Source: an uncultured Bacilli bacterium (GTDB lineage: Bacteria > Bacillota_I > Bacilli_A > RF39 > UBA660). From it: a DNA stretch of 64,000 nucleotides. Made by a program: the position numbers and the translations under genes. The stretch spans positions 1 through 64,000 of the forward strand of contig CAKPFD010000005.1 of the NCBI GenBank assembly GCA_934149515.1. Reading direction: 5' to 3'. Shown in pieces: positions 62,289 through 64,000 of the stretch (positions within the stretch are counted from its first letter, which is position 1; each line of letters opens with the position of its first letter). Below the pieces are notes generated by a model. That model searched no databases. It worked only from the letters and a program-made list of their open reading frames with translations, and was not told the origin of the DNA.

Positions 62289-63155
62289 ATGCTAAAAAAG
62301 ATACTACAAATCCTTTTTGTTTTGTTATTAGTAATATTTAGTTTTTACTATACGGATAAAGCAATTGTTTTATTAGAACAAAAAGATCCCATCATGAAAC
62401 AACTAAAGGAAATAGAGGCCACTTACTATGAAGCAGCACAAGATGCAACTATCAATAATCAATATATAACGCCAGGTTATAATGGTAAGAAAATAGATTT
62501 AGAAAAAAGCTTTCAAAAGATGAAACAATATGGTGCTTATAATGATACTCTTTTAGTGTTTGAAGAAACAAAACCAACCATTTCCATCGATGAATACTAT
62601 GATCATTATATTTCTTCTGGTAACGGTTTTACCAATAATATAGCACTTGTTTTTAAAGTCAAACCACAAGATGATATAACCACTATCAAAAATATTTTAG
62701 ATGAAAACAATGTAAGAGGTACCTTTTTTATTGATGGTTTATTCTTAGATGAACACACTCAACAAGTGATGGATTTAGTAAAAGATTTTCATGAAGTAGA
62801 ATTATTAAGCTACGACAATACTTATAACGAACAACTATTTACAGCATCCCTATCAAAACTTCAAACACTTACCAATACGAAACCAAACTATTGTTATGCT
62901 GAATATGATCAAAAAGAAGTCCTAGAATTATGTCAGAAAAATAATTTGCATACCATCATTCCTACTGCCATCATTACTGCTAATCCATATAAAAAAGTAA
63001 AACAAAATCTAAAAAGTGGTAAAATTATCAGCCTTACACCAACTACCGCTACTATCAAAGAATTACCAGTCGTCATCCATTACATCAAACAAAAAGGCTA
63101 CACCCTAGATACTCTAGATAATCTCTTGAATGAAGGGAGAAGTTTCGAAAAATAA
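62289..63155 (+). CDS. Polysaccharide-deacetylase-fold protein, catalytically degenerate
   Basis: 288 residues with an N-terminal membrane segment (about 5-23). The pattern N-I-A-L-V-F-K-V-K-P...I-L-D-E-N-N-V-R-G-T-F-F-I-D-G is the NodB-type deacetylase start, but the usual FDDGP acid pair is F-K-V-K-P, and the metal-binding His pair is not evident. It may bind wall polysaccharide without cutting it. GAGGTGG lies before the ATG. Confidence 0.7.
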   Translation: MLKKILQILFVLLLVIFSFYYTDKAIVLLEQKDPIMKQLKEIEATYYEAAQDATINNQYITPGYNGKKIDLEKSFQKMKQYGAYNDTLLVFEETKPTISIDEYYDHYISSGNGFTNNIALVFKVKPQDDITTIKNILDENNVRGTFFIDGLFLDEHTQQVMDLVKDFHEVELLSYDNTYNEQLFTASLSKLQTLTNTKPNYCYAEYDQKEVLELCQKNNLHTIIPTAIITANPYKKVKQNLKSGKIISLTPTTATIKELPVVIHYIKQKGYTLDTLDNLLNEGRSFEK

Positions 63156-63156
63156 T

Positions 63157-63184
63157 TTGACAAATCATAATTTTGTAGTACAAT
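63157..63184 (+). promoter_or_regulatory. Promoter of the T-box/thrS transcript
   Basis: TTGACA (63157-63162) and TACAAT (63179-63184), 16 bases apart. Confidence 0.75.
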
Positions 63185-63190
63185 GTAAGA

Positions 63191-63413
63191 CATAGAGAAA
63201 AATGTTTGAGCAAGGACAAGATAAAAGGAATCATTTTAAATTAGAGACTTCATGGTAGGTGAAAATGAAGAAAATATCCTTTTGTTACTACCTTAGTAAA
63301 TTGAATTAGTAAAAGTAATTCCGGTGTTGAGCCGTTATCTAGAAATGAAGGTAAACAAGGGATGGTACCGTGTTCATGCACTCCTGTTGATGATAAATCA
63401 ATGGGAGTTTTTA
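63191..63413 (+). promoter_or_regulatory. T-box leader (threonine type expected)
   Basis: The T-box sequence AAGGGATGGTACCGTG is at 63357-63372, preceded by G-A-G-C-C-G-T-T-A-T-C-type stem III region near 63330. A terminator follows (ACTCC at 63380-63384 with GGAGT at 63404-63408, T-run). Candidate threonine specifier codons ACT/ACC lie near 63286-63292. It senses uncharged tRNA and controls the two downstream genes, the second of which is thrS. Confidence 0.88.
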
Positions 63414-63434
63414 ATTGGGGGAGGAAATACAATT

Positions 63435-63854
63435 ATGAGCAAAAAAAGAATACAAAAAAGTAAAAAAGATTGTCTATCCATTTATCGTTTTATGGATAAT
63501 TGGTTAGACGTCAAAAAACCAATCTGGAATAAAATGCACCACAAAGAAATGAAAACCTATCTTTTAATAAAAGGGTATCATTTACCAAAAAATGCTTCCA
63601 TGCACTTTGCCGAAAAACAAGATCATCTAGAAAATGATTATCTCTATGTACGAGATGCTGCCGGAACGATCGCTTGCTATCACAATCCTCAAAGCTTTCA
63701 TCCAAATCAGCTATTACAAGAATTACAAACCGTCAGTCAAGAAGAACTACAAAGAAGAAGACAAACAATCTTACAACAAATGGCGACACAAGAAATAATA
63801 GAACCACAAACCGAAAAAGTAAAAACAAAGAAAAAAGTACAAGGAGGAAACTAA
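63435..63854 (+). CDS. Unknown basic protein between T-box and thrS
   Basis: 139 residues, lysine-rich ends, helical. The ATG at 63435 has a strong GGGGGAGG site; upstream in-frame codons lie inside the T-box. Contains Y-V-R-D-A-A-G-T-I-A-C-Y-H-N-P near the middle. thrS begins one base after its stop codon, so it is under the same T-box. No family recognised. Confidence 0.7.
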   Translation: MSKKRIQKSKKDCLSIYRFMDNWLDVKKPIWNKMHHKEMKTYLLIKGYHLPKNASMHFAEKQDHLENDYLYVRDAAGTIACYHNPQSFHPNQLLQELQTVSQEELQRRRQTILQQMATQEIIEPQTEKVKTKKKVQGGN

Positions 63855-63855
63855 A

Positions 63856-64000
63856 ATGAAAAATATTAAAGAAGATAAAGAACTAATGCCCCTAAATCAT
63901 AGTTGTGCCCATTTACTAGCAGAGGCTGTAAAAAGTTTATATCCAAATGCCAAATTCTGGGTAGGACCAGTAATAGAAGAGGGATTTTATTATGACATAG
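63856..64000 (+). CDS. thrS: Threonyl-tRNA synthetase, N-terminal part (cut by window end)
   Basis: Forty-eight codons are visible. After a short polar start it reads L-N-H-S-C-A-H-L-L-A-E-A-V-K and then F-W-V-G-P-V-I-E-E-G-F-Y-Y-D, the start of the ThrRS editing domain. The N-terminal TGS domain of about 60 residues is absent, a short form. AAGGAGG lies before the ATG. Regulated by the upstream T-box. Confidence 0.92.
   Translation, partial: MKNIKEDKELMPLNHSCAHLLAEAVKSLYPNAKFWVGPVIEEGFYYDI

Noticed and set aside
1..64000. Reverse transcriptase or Avd gene within the window
   Set aside because: No frame shows an RT catalytic block or typical RT length; all long frames are assigned to other families or unknown proteins without such motifs.

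Overview
The window is AT-rich (roughly 30% GC by eye) and gene-dense. It carries Bacillota housekeeping genes: rbgA, rpsT, lepA, smc, ftsW/mraY, hrcA-grpE-dnaK-dnaJ, rnc, an RNase J homologue and thrS behind a T-box. It also carries sporulation genes (gpr, spoIIP, ylbJ, a SpoVD-like PBP). The best reading is an uncultured, spore-lineage, gram-positive gut-type Bacillota close to Bacilli. The 982-residue SMC is short, as in Mollicutes. No rRNA gene is present, so finer taxonomy is not supported.

Layout. 1-2 kb: the end of an ABC exporter and a one-gene insertion (P-loop kinase) that left a 72-bp duplicated copy of the rbgA promoter and start. 2-11.4 kb: rbgA, rpsT, gpr, spoIIP, a kinase-like protein, lepA, smc. 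11.4-12 kb: a conserved leader with a 9-G tract in front of a truncated BspA-like gene. 12-26 kb: metallophosphoesterase, CmpB-type membrane proteins, inorganic pyrophosphatase, uppP, a ZIP transporter, a dead sigma-factor gene, and a pilus module (PilB/GspE ATPase and several prepilin-like proteins, two with large extracellular parts). 26-36 kb: ylbJ/ylbL, SpoVD-like PBP, an unknown three-gene group, ftsW and mraY. 36-46 kb: a TetR-controlled MMPL exporter with a coiled-coil partner, a structured RNA, an acyl-adenylate ligase and a two-protein phosphorelay. 46-49 kb and 60-62 kb: two long paralogous surface proteins. 49-60 kb: the CIRCE-controlled heat-shock operon, rnc and RNase J. 62-64 kb: a degenerate deacetylase-fold protein, a Thr-type T-box, an unknown ORF and the start of thrS.

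Most interesting system: parts of a diversity-generating retroelement (DGR) whose reverse transcriptase is not in the window. A non-coding, AAC/AAT-rich template repeat (48621-48687) lies downstream of the surface protein at 46441-48513. GC-rich counterparts sit at the end of both lectin-like domains of that protein (47604-47673 and 48360-48426) and at the end of the first such domain of its paralogue (61306-61372). Differences are concentrated at template adenines. The remaining differences, shared between the variable repeats, predict a second, closer template elsewhere in the genome.

A second unusual system is a leader found in front of both DGR target genes and the BspA-like fragment. Each leader has a promoter or Shine-Dalgarno, a short ORF with a conserved N-x-K-L-x-W-x-G-G core encoded across a G-tract (9 G, 10 G, or GGGA plus 6 G), and then a terminator-like hairpin. 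This looks like a slippage-prone attenuator controlling variable surface proteins.
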